A stretch of DNA of 7,112 nt from an uncultured Coriobacteriaceae bacterium (lineage in GTDB: Bacteria; Actinomycetota; Coriobacteriia; Coriobacteriales; UMGS124). Shown here in pieces: positions 1 through 6,180 of this stretch; position 1 is the first letter of the stretch; each line of letters begins with the position of its first letter. The notes under the pieces are model-generated. The model saw only the letters and a program-made list of their open reading frames with translations. It did not search any database and had not been told where the DNA came from. The stretch covers positions 1 through 7,112 of the forward strand of contig USJP01000078.1 in NCBI GenBank assembly GCA_900555105.1, written 5' to 3'. A program made the translations under genes and the position numbers.

Positions 1-1459
1 AGTTGGCGACCTTCTCGAGATTCGCAACCCTGACAACTTCGACGACTATGTGACGGCGCCCTGCCCGCGCACGACCAACGGACCCACCCAGCTCGCACTC
101 GACCTGCCACGTGCCATGGGCGCCGGCTGCGACGTGCGCGTCATCCGCAGCGAGCACGGTATGACGCAGGCACGCGAGTTCGCCGCGCGCGCCTGGCCCC
201 GCAAACGTGCAGTGCATGTGCATGTCATCGCGCGTTTCGGCGAGCCTTTCATTGTCGAACTGGAGACGATTGCCGGAGACGCCCATCCCGACATGGGACG
301 CGATGTCGTGCGCGCACATGCTGCAGGGTTCTGTGTGGAGGCGGCCCACAGCCGAGCTGTGAGCAAAGAGGACCTGCGCGAGCATGTGGGGCGCTTTGGC
401 ACCAGCCCCTTTGAAGCAGCTAGCTGGGATATTGAGATGGACGAAGGCGTCGGCATGTCTTTCTCTGCCGTGCACGCCGTGCGCACCGAGGCTGTGCAAG
501 CGCTCAAAGACGAGATTTTGAAGCCCTGGAAGGATGAGAGGCTCTCGACGGCGCCGGCCCCCTTAAGCCTCACCGCACGCAAAAGGCGCGGTGCCTGCGA
601 TCCCTCGCAGGCCAAGCTCTGCGCCCATGTGACCACACCCGAGGATGCCCAGGCGGCACTTGAGGCAGGGGCTGACCTCGTCTATGTCTCGGCCATCGAC
701 CTGGCTCTTGGCCCGGCAAGCAGCGCCCGCAAGCGAGCGGATGTCCTTACCCAGACCGACGCGGCGTGGCCCCAAGGCGTCATCTGCATCTTGCCCGCCG
801 TCGCACGCATGGCCGACCACACAGCCGTGGACGCTCTGGACCTAACGGACACCCATGAGATTGCCATTTCGAACGTCTCATGGCTTGAGGATGCCCGCAA
901 GGGCGGGGCCGAGGTCTGGCTCACCGACGAGATGGAGCTGCACAACGCCGCCGCCTTCGAGTTCATGGCCGCACGTGGCGTCAAGGGCGCATGGCTCTCC
1001 TGCGAGCTCGACCTGCTCGAGATCTCCCAGCTCGCCACCACAAGCGAGCTTGAACTCGGCATAAAAGTCTGGGGGCACATCCGCACCATGACCTGCGAGC
1101 ATTGCATGCTGCAGAGCATGGGAGACTGTGCCAAGACCTGCGCGACCTGCGCCCGTCGCTCACTCAAGCTCGAGATGCGCGACGAATTCGACCGCCCGAG
1201 CATCGTGACCTCCGACGCCCTGGGTCGGGCCGGTGTGTGGCAGGCTGAGGTTCTCGACGCAACGCCGCAGATGGCAGAGCTCATGCGTTGCGGTGCGAGC
1301 CGCTTCGGTGTGGACTGCCGCTTATGCGACAGCCCCCAAGAGACGGCCGAGGCGGTGCGCCATGTGAAGGCCGCGCTCGATGCCGTCCGCAACGGCAAGA
1401 TGGCCGCCCCTCGCGCTGCAAGCGCGACAAGCGGCCATCTCTTCGAACGCATCGGGTAA
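1..1459 (+). CDS. U32 peptidase family protein (RlhA-like, with DUF3656), 3' part
   Basis: The reading frame is open from the left edge (first whole codon at 2-4), so this is the last 485 residues of a longer protein; the GTG at 50 is only an internal codon. The fragment starts with a small segment (LLEIRNPDNFDDY). A DUF3656-like region follows at about residues 60-177, with 'PFIVELE', 'RAVSKEDLREHVGRFGTSPFE' in the family pattern. From about residue 205 comes a second U32-type domain: 'TTPEDAQAALEAGADLVYV', 'WLSCELDLLEI', and a cysteine cluster with Cys at about residues 365, 368, 376, 380 and 383, then 'GRAGVWQAEVLDATP'. The family includes E. coli RlhA (hydroxylation of 23S rRNA C2501) and TrhP (tRNA hydroxylation), as well as proteins named collagenase-like proteases. 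An RNA-hydroxylation role is therefore plausible but not proven. The N-terminal U32 domain lies outside the window. It converges on the DUF1292 gene, 43 bp away. The family call is firm; the substrate is unknown. Confidence 0.85.
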   Translation, partial: VGDLLEIRNPDNFDDYVTAPCPRTTNGPTQLALDLPRAMGAGCDVRVIRSEHGMTQAREFAARAWPRKRAVHVHVIARFGEPFIVELETIAGDAHPDMGRDVVRAHAAGFCVEAAHSRAVSKEDLREHVGRFGTSPFEAASWDIEMDEGVGMSFSAVHAVRTEAVQALKDEILKPWKDERLSTAPAPLSLTARKRRGACDPSQAKLCAHVTTPEDAQAALEAGADLVYVSAIDLALGPASSARKRADVLTQTDAAWPQGVICILPAVARMADHTAVDALDLTDTHEIAISNVSWLEDARKGGAEVWLTDEMELHNAAAFEFMAARGVKGAWLSCELDLLEISQLATTSELELGIKVWGHIRTMTCEHCMLQSMGDCAKTCATCARRSLKLEMRDEFDRPSIVTSDALGRAGVWQAEVLDATPQMAELMRCGASRFGVDCRLCDSPQETAEAVRHVKAALDAVRNGKMAAPRAASATSGHLFERIG

Positions 1460-1502
1460 CCCCCAAAGGGTTCCGCGACTCTTTTGAACAAGAAGGAGCG
1501 GC

Positions 1503-1844
1503 TTAGTCCTCTTCGTCAGCAAGCACCTCGTCGAGGACCTCGAGCACCATGGGCTTGAGGTCCTCTTCTATATCGACCAAGTCAACGACAGGGGGCTTCT
1601 TCGGCGTCATGCCATGCTCCACGGCGTACTGGGCCGCCCTCACCTGCTCGGGGTCAACCACGACCGAGGCGTACATCGCCTCCTCGCCCGCCTCATCGCT
1701 CACGAGGTCGGTGTACACCAGGTAGATGGGGCCCGCCTCCTCAAGAGAGAAAGACAGGAGAGCGTCGTAGCGGCACATGACGCCTTCCTCGTCCAGGCAG
1801 CGAAACGCGAAGTCGTACGTCTCAAACGTTGCAAAGTCGTGCAC
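1503..1844 (-). CDS. DUF1292 family small acidic protein
   Basis: This 113-residue protein resembles the DUF1292 (YrzB-like) family. The core at about residues 7-65 reads as short beta strands around 'DFAFRCLDEEGVMCRYDALLSF', 'GPIYLVYTDLV' and 'EAMYASVVVDPEQV', followed by an acidic tail (LEVLDEVLADEED). No catalytic motif, signal peptide or membrane segment is visible, so it is expected to be cytosolic, and the family has no firmly known function. The start is GTG at 1844, preceded by a purine-rich AGGGGAG ending 4 bases before it. The next in-frame ATG (residue 23) would cut into the conserved core. The gene begins 17 bp after the acyl-CoA ligase stop on the same strand, so the two are probably co-transcribed. 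Whether that pairing is functional is unknown. Confidence 0.8.
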   Translation of the reverse strand: MHDFATFETYDFAFRCLDEEGVMCRYDALLSFSLEEAGPIYLVYTDLVSDEAGEEAMYASVVVDPEQVRAAQYAVEHGMTPKKPPVVDLVDIEEDLKPMVLEVLDEVLADEED

Positions 1845-1861
1845 GTCGCTCCCCTATCCCT

Positions 1862-3499
1862 TTATGCATGGTTCTCGCGGTCAACAAGCTGCTCGGCCCC
1901 GTAGCGCTGACGCAGCACGGGCTTTTCGATCTTGCCCGTGGGGTTGCGCGGAACGTCGGCGAAAATAATCTTGCGCGGACGCTTGTAACGAGGCAGGTCG
2001 AGGCAGTACTCGTTGATGTCCTCAACGGTGGTGTCGGCGTACTCAGGCTTGAGTTCGATGATGGCGGCGCAGATCTCGCCCAGACGCTCGTCGGGCAGGC
2101 CGATGACCGCGACGTCCTTCACTGCAGGGTTGGCGGAGAGGAAGTCCTCGATCTGGACGGGGTAGATGTTCTCGCCACCCGAGATGACAACGTCCTTCTT
2201 GCGGTCGACAAGCCAGTAGAAGCCGTCCTCGTCCTGACGCGCCATATCACCGGTGAGCAGCCAGCCGTTCTGCAACGACTCGGCAGTGGCCTTGGGGTTG
2301 TTGTAATAGCAGGTCATGACACCCGGACCCTTGACGCACAGCTCGCCGACCTCGCCCTTTGCCACCGGCTCGCCGTGCGAGTCGATGATCTTGACATCCC
2401 AGTTGTAGCCGGGCACGCCGATGGCTCCCACGTGGTCGATGTTCTCCACGCCCAGGTGCACGCAACCCGGGCCCGTGGACTCGGACAGGCCGTAGTTGGT
2501 GTCGTACTGATGATGCGGGAAGATCGACTTCCACTTCTTGATGAGGCTCTTGGGAACCGGCTGGGCACCGATGTGCATGAGACGCCACTGGTCGAGCTTG
2601 TAATCCTCAAGCTTGATGGCACCTTCCTCGATGGCAAGGAGGATGTCTTGGGCCCACGGCACAAGAAGCCACACGATGGTGCACCGCTCCGAGCTGATGG
2701 CGTCGAAGATGGCCTTGGGGGTCACGCCACGCAGGAGCACGCCCTTGCCACCACAGATGAGGCTGCCCAGCCAGTGCATGGCGGCACCGGTGTGATAGAG
2801 CGGCGGGATGCACAGAAACACGTCGTCGTGAGTCTGCCCGTGGTGCTTCTGCTCCATTTGCGCAGCCTGCGTGAGACTCTCATGGTTGTGCAGGATGGCC
2901 TTGGGGAAGCCGGTGGTGCCACTCGAGAAGTAGATGGCGGCGTCCTCGTACTCCGTGACAGGCACAAAGGGGTCGGAGCTGGGCATATTGGCAGTGAGCT
3001 CGTTGTAGCTCTCGGCAAAGGTTGGGCAGTCGTTGCCGACATAGAACAGCAGGCGGTTCTTGGAAACGCGAGGCTCAATCTGCTCGATGCGGCCGGTGAA
3101 CTGCGGGCCGAAGACAAGGATGTCGACGTCGGCCAAATCGACGCAGTACTCAATCTCCTCGGCGGTATAGCGGAAGTTGAGCGGAACCACCGTTGCGCCG
3201 CTCTTGAGCACGCCAAAGAAGATGGGCAGGTACTCGAGGCAGTTCATGAGAAGGATTGCGACTTTGTCACCCTTCTTCACGCCACGACTGAGCAGTAGGT
3301 TGGCAAAGCGATTTGCCTTCTCGTCGAAGACACTCCAGGTAATCTGCCTGCGGTACGGCTGCATGCAGGTGCTTTGGACGAGACTGTAGTCGCGCCACGT
3401 CGCGTGGTCGAGCTCCTGAATCTCAGGGTTGATCTCGACAAGGGCGACCTCGTCTGCATAGTCATGGGCGTTGCGCCGCAGGAAGTCGGTAATCGGCAT
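1862..3499 (-). CDS. AMP-forming acyl-CoA ligase (class I adenylate-forming enzyme)
   Basis: The 545-residue protein carries the full motif set of ANL-superfamily acyl/aryl-CoA ligases: the phosphate-binding loop FSSGTTGFPK (191-200), 'PPLYHTGA' (232-239), 'YGLSEST' (336-342), 'LTGDMA' with Asp418, the hinge 'DRKKD' (432-436), 'SGGENIYP' (440-447) and 'NPTGKIEK' with the catalytic Lys523. These enzymes adenylate a carboxylic acid with ATP and then pass the acyl group to CoA, in the cytosol. The length is usual for medium/long-chain fatty acyl-CoA ligases and no motif is missing, so the enzyme should be active; the acid cannot be read from sequence. The start is ATG at 3499 because GAGG lies 6 bases upstream. 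The in-frame GTG at 3511 would add four residues but has no Shine-Dalgarno site. It is the first gene of a probable pair with the DUF1292 gene. Confidence 0.9.
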   Translation of the reverse strand: MPITDFLRRNAHDYADEVALVEINPEIQELDHATWRDYSLVQSTCMQPYRRQITWSVFDEKANRFANLLLSRGVKKGDKVAILLMNCLEYLPIFFGVLKSGATVVPLNFRYTAEEIEYCVDLADVDILVFGPQFTGRIEQIEPRVSKNRLLFYVGNDCPTFAESYNELTANMPSSDPFVPVTEYEDAAIYFSSGTTGFPKAILHNHESLTQAAQMEQKHHGQTHDDVFLCIPPLYHTGAAMHWLGSLICGGKGVLLRGVTPKAIFDAISSERCTIVWLLVPWAQDILLAIEEGAIKLEDYKLDQWRLMHIGAQPVPKSLIKKWKSIFPHHQYDTNYGLSESTGPGCVHLGVENIDHVGAIGVPGYNWDVKIIDSHGEPVAKGEVGELCVKGPGVMTCYYNNPKATAESLQNGWLLTGDMARQDEDGFYWLVDRKKDVVISGGENIYPVQIEDFLSANPAVKDVAVIGLPDERLGEICAAIIELKPEYADTTVEDINEYCLDLPRYKRPRKIIFADVPRNPTGKIEKPVLRQRYGAEQLVDRENHA

Positions 3500-3505
3500 T
3501 GCGAA

Positions 3506-3509
3506 CCTC
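3506..3509 (-). promoter_or_regulatory. Ribosome binding site deciding the ligase start
   Basis: The - strand reads GAGG here, with six bases (TTCGCA) before the ATG at 3499-3497. The alternative GTG at 3511 overlaps this site and has only pyrimidine/AT-rich sequence upstream. The site therefore favours the shorter 545-residue ligase. Confidence 0.65.
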
Positions 3510-3534
3510 ACATAATTGAAGGGACTCGTTGTGC

Positions 3535-3551
3535 GTAATTGTACACATTAC
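3535..3551. repeat. Inverted repeat GTAAT-N7-ATTAC (possible operator)
   Basis: Two perfect 5-bp arms (3535-3539 and 3547-3551) flank a 7-base spacer in the gap upstream of the acyl-CoA ligase. The repeat overlaps the candidate -10 at 3538-3543 on the - strand, which is where a repressor would sit. A 5-bp match can arise by chance, so the operator role is inference. Confidence 0.3.
3538..3543 (-). promoter_or_regulatory. Candidate -10 box for the acyl-CoA ligase unit
   Basis: The - strand reads TACAAT (5 of 6 to TATAAT), about 39 bases before the ligase ATG. A start a few bases downstream would give a leader of roughly 30 nt. At 17-bp spacing the -35 position falls inside the ilvE terminator stem and is poor, so the promoter would be weak or need an activator. 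Confidence 0.3.
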
Positions 3552-3552
3552 A

Positions 3553-3585
3553 TAACGAAAGGAGCCGCCCAATCTGGACGGCTCC
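3553..3585 (-). terminator. Intrinsic terminator of ilvE
   Basis: On the - strand GGAGCCGTCC (3585-3576) pairs with GGGCGGCTCC (3570-3561) around the 5-base loop AGATT, followed by TTTCGTTATG. The stem is 10 bp with one G-U pair in - strand RNA; on the + strand that pair becomes a C-A mismatch, and no T tract follows there. This marks it as a - strand element. It starts 25 bases after the ilvE stop. The T tract is short, so termination may be partial. Confidence 0.7.
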
Positions 3586-3610
3586 GCAACGTGCTGAGAA
3601 AAAGGTGCGA

Positions 3611-4657
3611 CTAGCAGACCACGCAGACCCAACCCTCGGGCCCCTCGATGTCGCAGGCCTGAATGCCGGCGAGCTCGGCGCGGAGCTTCTTGAGCACAGG
3701 GCCGCAGCCGTCCTGCGAAGCGGGGAACTCGATGTCGCCCTCATGGCTGTGGACGCGAGCCACGGGCGAAATGACGGCAGCAGTGCCGCACATGCCGCAC
3801 TCGACGAAGTCGCCGGCCTGGAGCTCGGAGAACTTGACGGGGCGCTCGATGACGTTGAGGCCCATGACGTCGCGGCCGAGGGCCACGAGCGAGCGGCGCG
3901 TGATGGAGGGCAGGATGGAATCGGAGTGCGACTGGGGAACGACGAGGTTGCCCTCACGGTCGACAAGCAGGATGTTGGCGCCGCCGGTCTCCTCGACATA
4001 GGTGCGCGAGGCGGGATCGAGGTAGAGGTTCTCGGCATAGCCCTCGGCATGGGCCTTCTCATGCGGATAGAGGCTCATGGCGTAGTTGAGGCCGGCCTTG
4101 ATGTTGCCGGTGCCGTGAGGCGCAGCGCGATCGTAGTCGGAGACGGTGATGGCAACAGAGGTGTCGCCGCCCTTGAAGTAGGGGCCCACGGGGGTCACGA
4201 GGATACGGAACTGGTACTCGGTGGCAGGCTTGACGCCGATGACCTCACCGGAAGCGATCATGAAGGGACGCACGTACAGCGTGGCGCCCGAACCGTACGG
4301 CGGGACCCAGGCGGCGTTGGCGGCCACGACCTGCTTGACGGCCTCCACGAACTTGTCCTCGGGGAAGGCGGGCATGCAGAGACGCTCAGCGGAGTCGTGC
4401 ATACGCTTGGCGTTCATGTCGGGGCGGAAACAGACGATGCGGCCGTCCTTGGTGGTATAGGCCTTGAGGCCCTCGAAGACTTCCTGGCAGTAATGGAAGA
4501 TGCCCGCGCACTCGCTGAGCGTGATGGAGTGGTCGCGCGTGAGGCCACCCTCCTCCCACTGGCCGTCCTTGTAGTTGCAGACGTAGCTGTAGTCGGTGGG
4601 CATATAGGCAAAGGACAGGTTTGCCCAGTCCAGGTCCTTCTTCTCGATCTCGCTCAT
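3611..4657 (-). CDS. ilvE: Branched-chain amino acid aminotransferase
   Basis: This cytosolic fold-type IV PLP enzyme has 348 residues. It interconverts Leu, Ile and Val with their 2-oxo acids, using glutamate/2-oxoglutarate. The long form resembles the group that includes mitochondrial/cytosolic BCATs. Visible features are 'YCQEVFEGLKAY' (57-67), 'FRPDMNAKRM' (77-86), 'LYVRPF' (127-132), the PLP lysine Lys187 in 'GTGNIKAGLNYA', 'VEETGGANI' (221-229) and 'GTAAVISPV' (291-299). The redox CXXC of human BCATs is replaced here by Ala and Ser, while Cys pairs occur at 287/290 and at the extreme C-terminus (345/348). The start is ATG at 4657, with AGGAG seven bases upstream; the in-frame ATG-like codon at 4711 would add 18 unrelated residues. 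It is probably transcribed alone: a promoter candidate lies at 4779-4807 and a terminator follows. Confidence 0.93.
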   Translation of the reverse strand: MSEIEKKDLDWANLSFAYMPTDYSYVCNYKDGQWEEGGLTRDHSITLSECAGIFHYCQEVFEGLKAYTTKDGRIVCFRPDMNAKRMHDSAERLCMPAFPEDKFVEAVKQVVAANAAWVPPYGSGATLYVRPFMIASGEVIGVKPATEYQFRILVTPVGPYFKGGDTSVAITVSDYDRAAPHGTGNIKAGLNYAMSLYPHEKAHAEGYAENLYLDPASRTYVEETGGANILLVDREGNLVVPQSHSDSILPSITRRSLVALGRDVMGLNVIERPVKFSELQAGDFVECGMCGTAAVISPVARVHSHEGDIEFPASQDGCGPVLKKLRAELAGIQACDIEGPEGWVCVVC

Positions 4658-4741
4658 GAAAGAACTCCTCTTCGTGTAACTGCCGCACCCGGCAAGAAGT
4701 CGTGCGCGCACCGTTGGTGATGGGACATCATAGACCTATAT

Positions 4742-4774
4742 GCGTACGGCGACCGCAAAACGGCCGCCGTACGC
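4742..4774 (-). promoter_or_regulatory. Strong hairpin between pyrE and ilvE (leader element or pyrE terminator)
   Basis: Perfect 10-bp arms GCGTACGGCG (4742-4751) and CGCCGTACGC (4765-4774) continue inward. In - strand RNA the stem reaches 14 bp with one G-U pair around the loop TTTTG; on the + strand the same position is an A-C mismatch. This favours a role in - strand RNA. No T tract follows on either strand (the - strand continues ATATAGG), so it is not a classical intrinsic terminator. It ends about 85 bases before the ilvE start and lies 147 bases past the pyrE stop. It could stabilise the ilvE mRNA 5' end, attenuate it, or protect the pyrE 3' end. Confidence 0.55.
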
Positions 4775-4778
4775 GGGG

Positions 4779-4807
4779 ATTTAACACTACATGCCGCTAA
4801 GCGACAA
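4779..4807 (-). promoter_or_regulatory. Candidate ilvE promoter
   Basis: On the - strand TTGTCG (4807-4802) and TTAAAT (4784-4779) are separated by exactly 17 bases; each matches its consensus at 4 of 6 positions. Transcription would begin near 4772, at the base of the large hairpin, giving an ilvE leader of roughly 115 nt. Two copies of a 9-bp repeat flank the -35 box. Confidence 0.4.
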
Positions 4808-4819
4808 AATCATGCCGCT
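4790..4819. repeat. 9-bp direct repeats (CATGCCGCT) around the ilvE -35 box
   Basis: CATGCCGCT occurs at 4790-4798 and again at 4811-4819, 21 bp apart, which is two helical turns. One copy lies just upstream of the -35 candidate and the other inside the -35/-10 spacer, as expected for tandem binding sites of a regulator on one DNA face. The regulator is unknown. Confidence 0.45.
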
Positions 4820-4920
4820 GCGCGGGCACAGCCTCGCCCTGCCGAGCTCAACAAATTGTCTGCAACGTGCCCAAGAGGGTCGCACGGGAATTGCAAAGCC
4901 CAAGCGACGGCAAGGAGGTC

Positions 4921-5556
4921 TTACGCCATCCAGGACTCGTCGGAAGGATTGGCGCGGAAGGCAAGCAGGCGCTCCTCATCCTCGGGCTTGATGTAGCCCT
5001 CGGCAACGGCGACCTTCACGAGCGTGTCAAAATCGCACAGGGACACATTCTTGACGTTTGCCTCAGCAAGACGGTCGAGGCCCCTCTGCATGCCATAGGT
5101 GAAGATGGAGGCAACGCCGAGGACGTCGGCGCCAGCAGCGCGCAGAGGCTCGACGCAATCAAGCACAGAGCCAGCGGTGGAGATGAGGTCCTCGATCACG
5201 ACGACCTTCGTGCCGGGCTCACAGCGACCCTCGATCTGGTTCTTGCGGCCGTGGTCCTTGGCGGAGCCGCGCACATAACCCATGGGAAGCTCAAGCTTGT
5301 AGGCGGCGATGGCAGCATGGGCGATACCGGCGGTGGAGGTGCCCATGAGCGCCTGGGCCTCGGGATAAACGGAGCGCACCGTCTCGGCCAGGCCCTCCTC
5401 GATCGCCTCGCGGGCCTCAGGGAAAGAGAGCGTCAGGCGGTTGTCGCAATAGATGGGGCTCTTGATGCCCGAAGCCCACGTGAACGGCTCGTCGGGACGA
5501 AGGAAAACGGCCTTGATACCCAGCAGGTGCTTTGCGATGGCAACCTTATCGACCAT
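4921..5556 (-). CDS. pyrE: Orotate phosphoribosyltransferase
   Basis: This 211-residue cytosolic enzyme joins orotate and PRPP to give OMP, the fifth step of pyrimidine synthesis. The PRPP-binding signature is 'VVVIEDLISTAGS' (118-130) with the acidic pair Glu122-Asp123. The mobile catalytic loop is 'RGSAKDHGRKNQIEG' (96-110), with Lys100 and Lys105. The N-terminal 'FTWASGIKSPIYCDNR' (25-40) is typical of PyrE and separates it from other phosphoribosyltransferases. Length is normal for the family. The start is ATG at 5556, with GGAGA eight bases upstream. No other pyr gene is in the window. The gene sits after the aroQ terminator with its own possible -10, so it is probably an independent unit. 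The 263 bp downstream hold no gene. Confidence 0.95.
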   Translation of the reverse strand: MVDKVAIAKHLLGIKAVFLRPDEPFTWASGIKSPIYCDNRLTLSFPEAREAIEEGLAETVRSVYPEAQALMGTSTAGIAHAAIAAYKLELPMGYVRGSAKDHGRKNQIEGRCEPGTKVVVIEDLISTAGSVLDCVEPLRAAGADVLGVASIFTYGMQRGLDRLAEANVKNVSLCDFDTLVKVAVAEGYIKPEDEERLLAFRANPSDESWMA

Positions 5557-5577
5557 GTCATGCTCTCCAATCGAACG

Positions 5578-5592
5578 TGCGCCCGAGGCGCA
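5578..5592 (-). promoter_or_regulatory. Small hairpin in the pyrE leader
   Basis: TGCGCC and GGCGCA form a perfect 6-bp stem with a 3-base loop, about 22 bases before the pyrE ATG and just upstream of its Shine-Dalgarno site. It has no following T tract. It might influence translation, but short GC stems are common at this base composition. Confidence 0.25.
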
Positions 5593-5609
5593 GGGCAGAT
5601 GTGGCTCCT

Positions 5610-5615
5610 ATTGTA
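5610..5615 (-). promoter_or_regulatory. Candidate -10 box for pyrE
   Basis: The - strand reads TACAAT (5 of 6 to TATAAT) directly after the aroQ terminator tail, and would give a pyrE leader of about 45 nt. No good -35 is seen at 16-18 bp spacing because that position falls in the terminator hairpin. Confidence 0.3.
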
Positions 5616-5650
5616 AACGAAGAGCGCCCGTTGCACGACACAACGGGCGC
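5615..5650 (-). terminator. Intrinsic terminator of the aroE-aroK/aroQ unit
   Basis: A perfect 10-bp stem, GCGCCCGTTG (5650-5641 on the - strand) with CAACGGGCGC (5633-5624), encloses a 7-base loop and is followed by TCTTCGTTT on the - strand. It lies 58 bases after the aroQ stop and before pyrE, separating the two units. Confidence 0.8.
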
Positions 5651-5708
5651 CCACGATACCAACAACGAACAATGGCAAGAAAAGGACCGCTGGCCCCGGG
5701 GGACGAGG

Positions 5709-6158
5709 CTATTCGGCCGAGTCGGCTCGCAGCTTCTCGGCAAGCAGGGACAAAGCGTGGCGGTAGCCTTCGATGCCCTCGCCGGCCACCGTGGCAAAAC
5801 AGGCCCGGCGCACGAAGGAGACCTGGCGAAAGTCCTCACGCGAGGCCACGTCGGAGATGTGGACCTCCACGCACGGAAGGCTCACGGCCTTGAGCGCATC
5901 AAGGATGGCGACGCTCGTGTGCGTGTAGGCTGCAGGGTTCATGACGATGCCGTCGTAGACGCCCAAGGCCTGCTGGATGGCGTCGACGATGGCGCCCTCG
6001 TGATTGGACTGGAAGTGGTCGCACGCCTCAAACCCCAGCTCACGACCGGCAGACTCGATAAGGGCACACAGGGCGGCGTAGTTCTGGCTGCCGTAGATGG
6101 CAGGCTCGCGAATGCCGAGCATGTTGATGTTGGGACCGTCGATAACAAGTGCTTTCAT
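5709..6158 (-). CDS. aroQ: Type II 3-dehydroquinate dehydratase
   Basis: This 149-residue protein has the usual length of the small dodecameric type II enzyme, which dehydrates 3-dehydroquinate to 3-dehydroshikimate in the shikimate pathway. Motifs seen are 'DGPNINMLGIREPAIYG' (7-23) with catalytic Tyr22, 'FQSNHEGAIVDAI' (49-61), 'NPAAYTHTSVA' (74-84), and 'EVHISDVASRE' (98-108) with catalytic His100 and Arg107. The first motif has Asp7 where many homologues have Asn (NGPN). The start is ATG at 6158, with AGGAG six bases upstream. It begins 22 bp after the stop of the aroE-aroK fusion, so it is co-transcribed with that gene and acts on the step just before it. A strong terminator follows. Confidence 0.95.
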   Translation of the reverse strand: MKALVIDGPNINMLGIREPAIYGSQNYAALCALIESAGRELGFEACDHFQSNHEGAIVDAIQQALGVYDGIVMNPAAYTHTSVAILDALKAVSLPCVEVHISDVASREDFRQVSFVRRACFATVAGEGIEGYRHALSLLAEKLRADSAE

Positions 6159-6180
6159 GAGAAACTCCTGGTATATGGCA

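Noticed and set aside
1458..1472. AACCC-CCAAA-GGGTT inverted repeat between the convergent U32 and DUF1292 genes
   Set aside because: The stem is only 5 bp and has no adjacent T tract on either strand, so a terminator could not be supported.
682..1491. 269-codon open frame on the - strand opposite the U32 gene
   Set aside because: The translation is rich in Ser, Arg and Ala with no recognisable motif, and it lies across the clearly coding U32 frame.
1829..3298. 489-codon open frame on the + strand opposite the acyl-CoA ligase
   Set aside because: It is antisense to a gene with complete family motifs, its translation resembles no family, and long open antisense frames are expected from GC-rich codon use. 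The same holds for 3539-4720 (+), opposite ilvE.
1862..3499. Idea that the ligase is a bile acid-CoA ligase (BaiB)
   Set aside because: The motif wording differs from what I recall of BaiB, and no other bai-type gene is nearby.
4702..4711. Perfect palindrome GTGCGCGCAC in the ilvE leader
   Set aside because: Short CG-only palindromes are common at this base composition, and nothing nearby gives it a role.
4791..4991. Possible small + strand gene in the pyrE-ilvE gap
   Set aside because: It has no Shine-Dalgarno site, no recognisable motif, and runs into the pyrE coding region.
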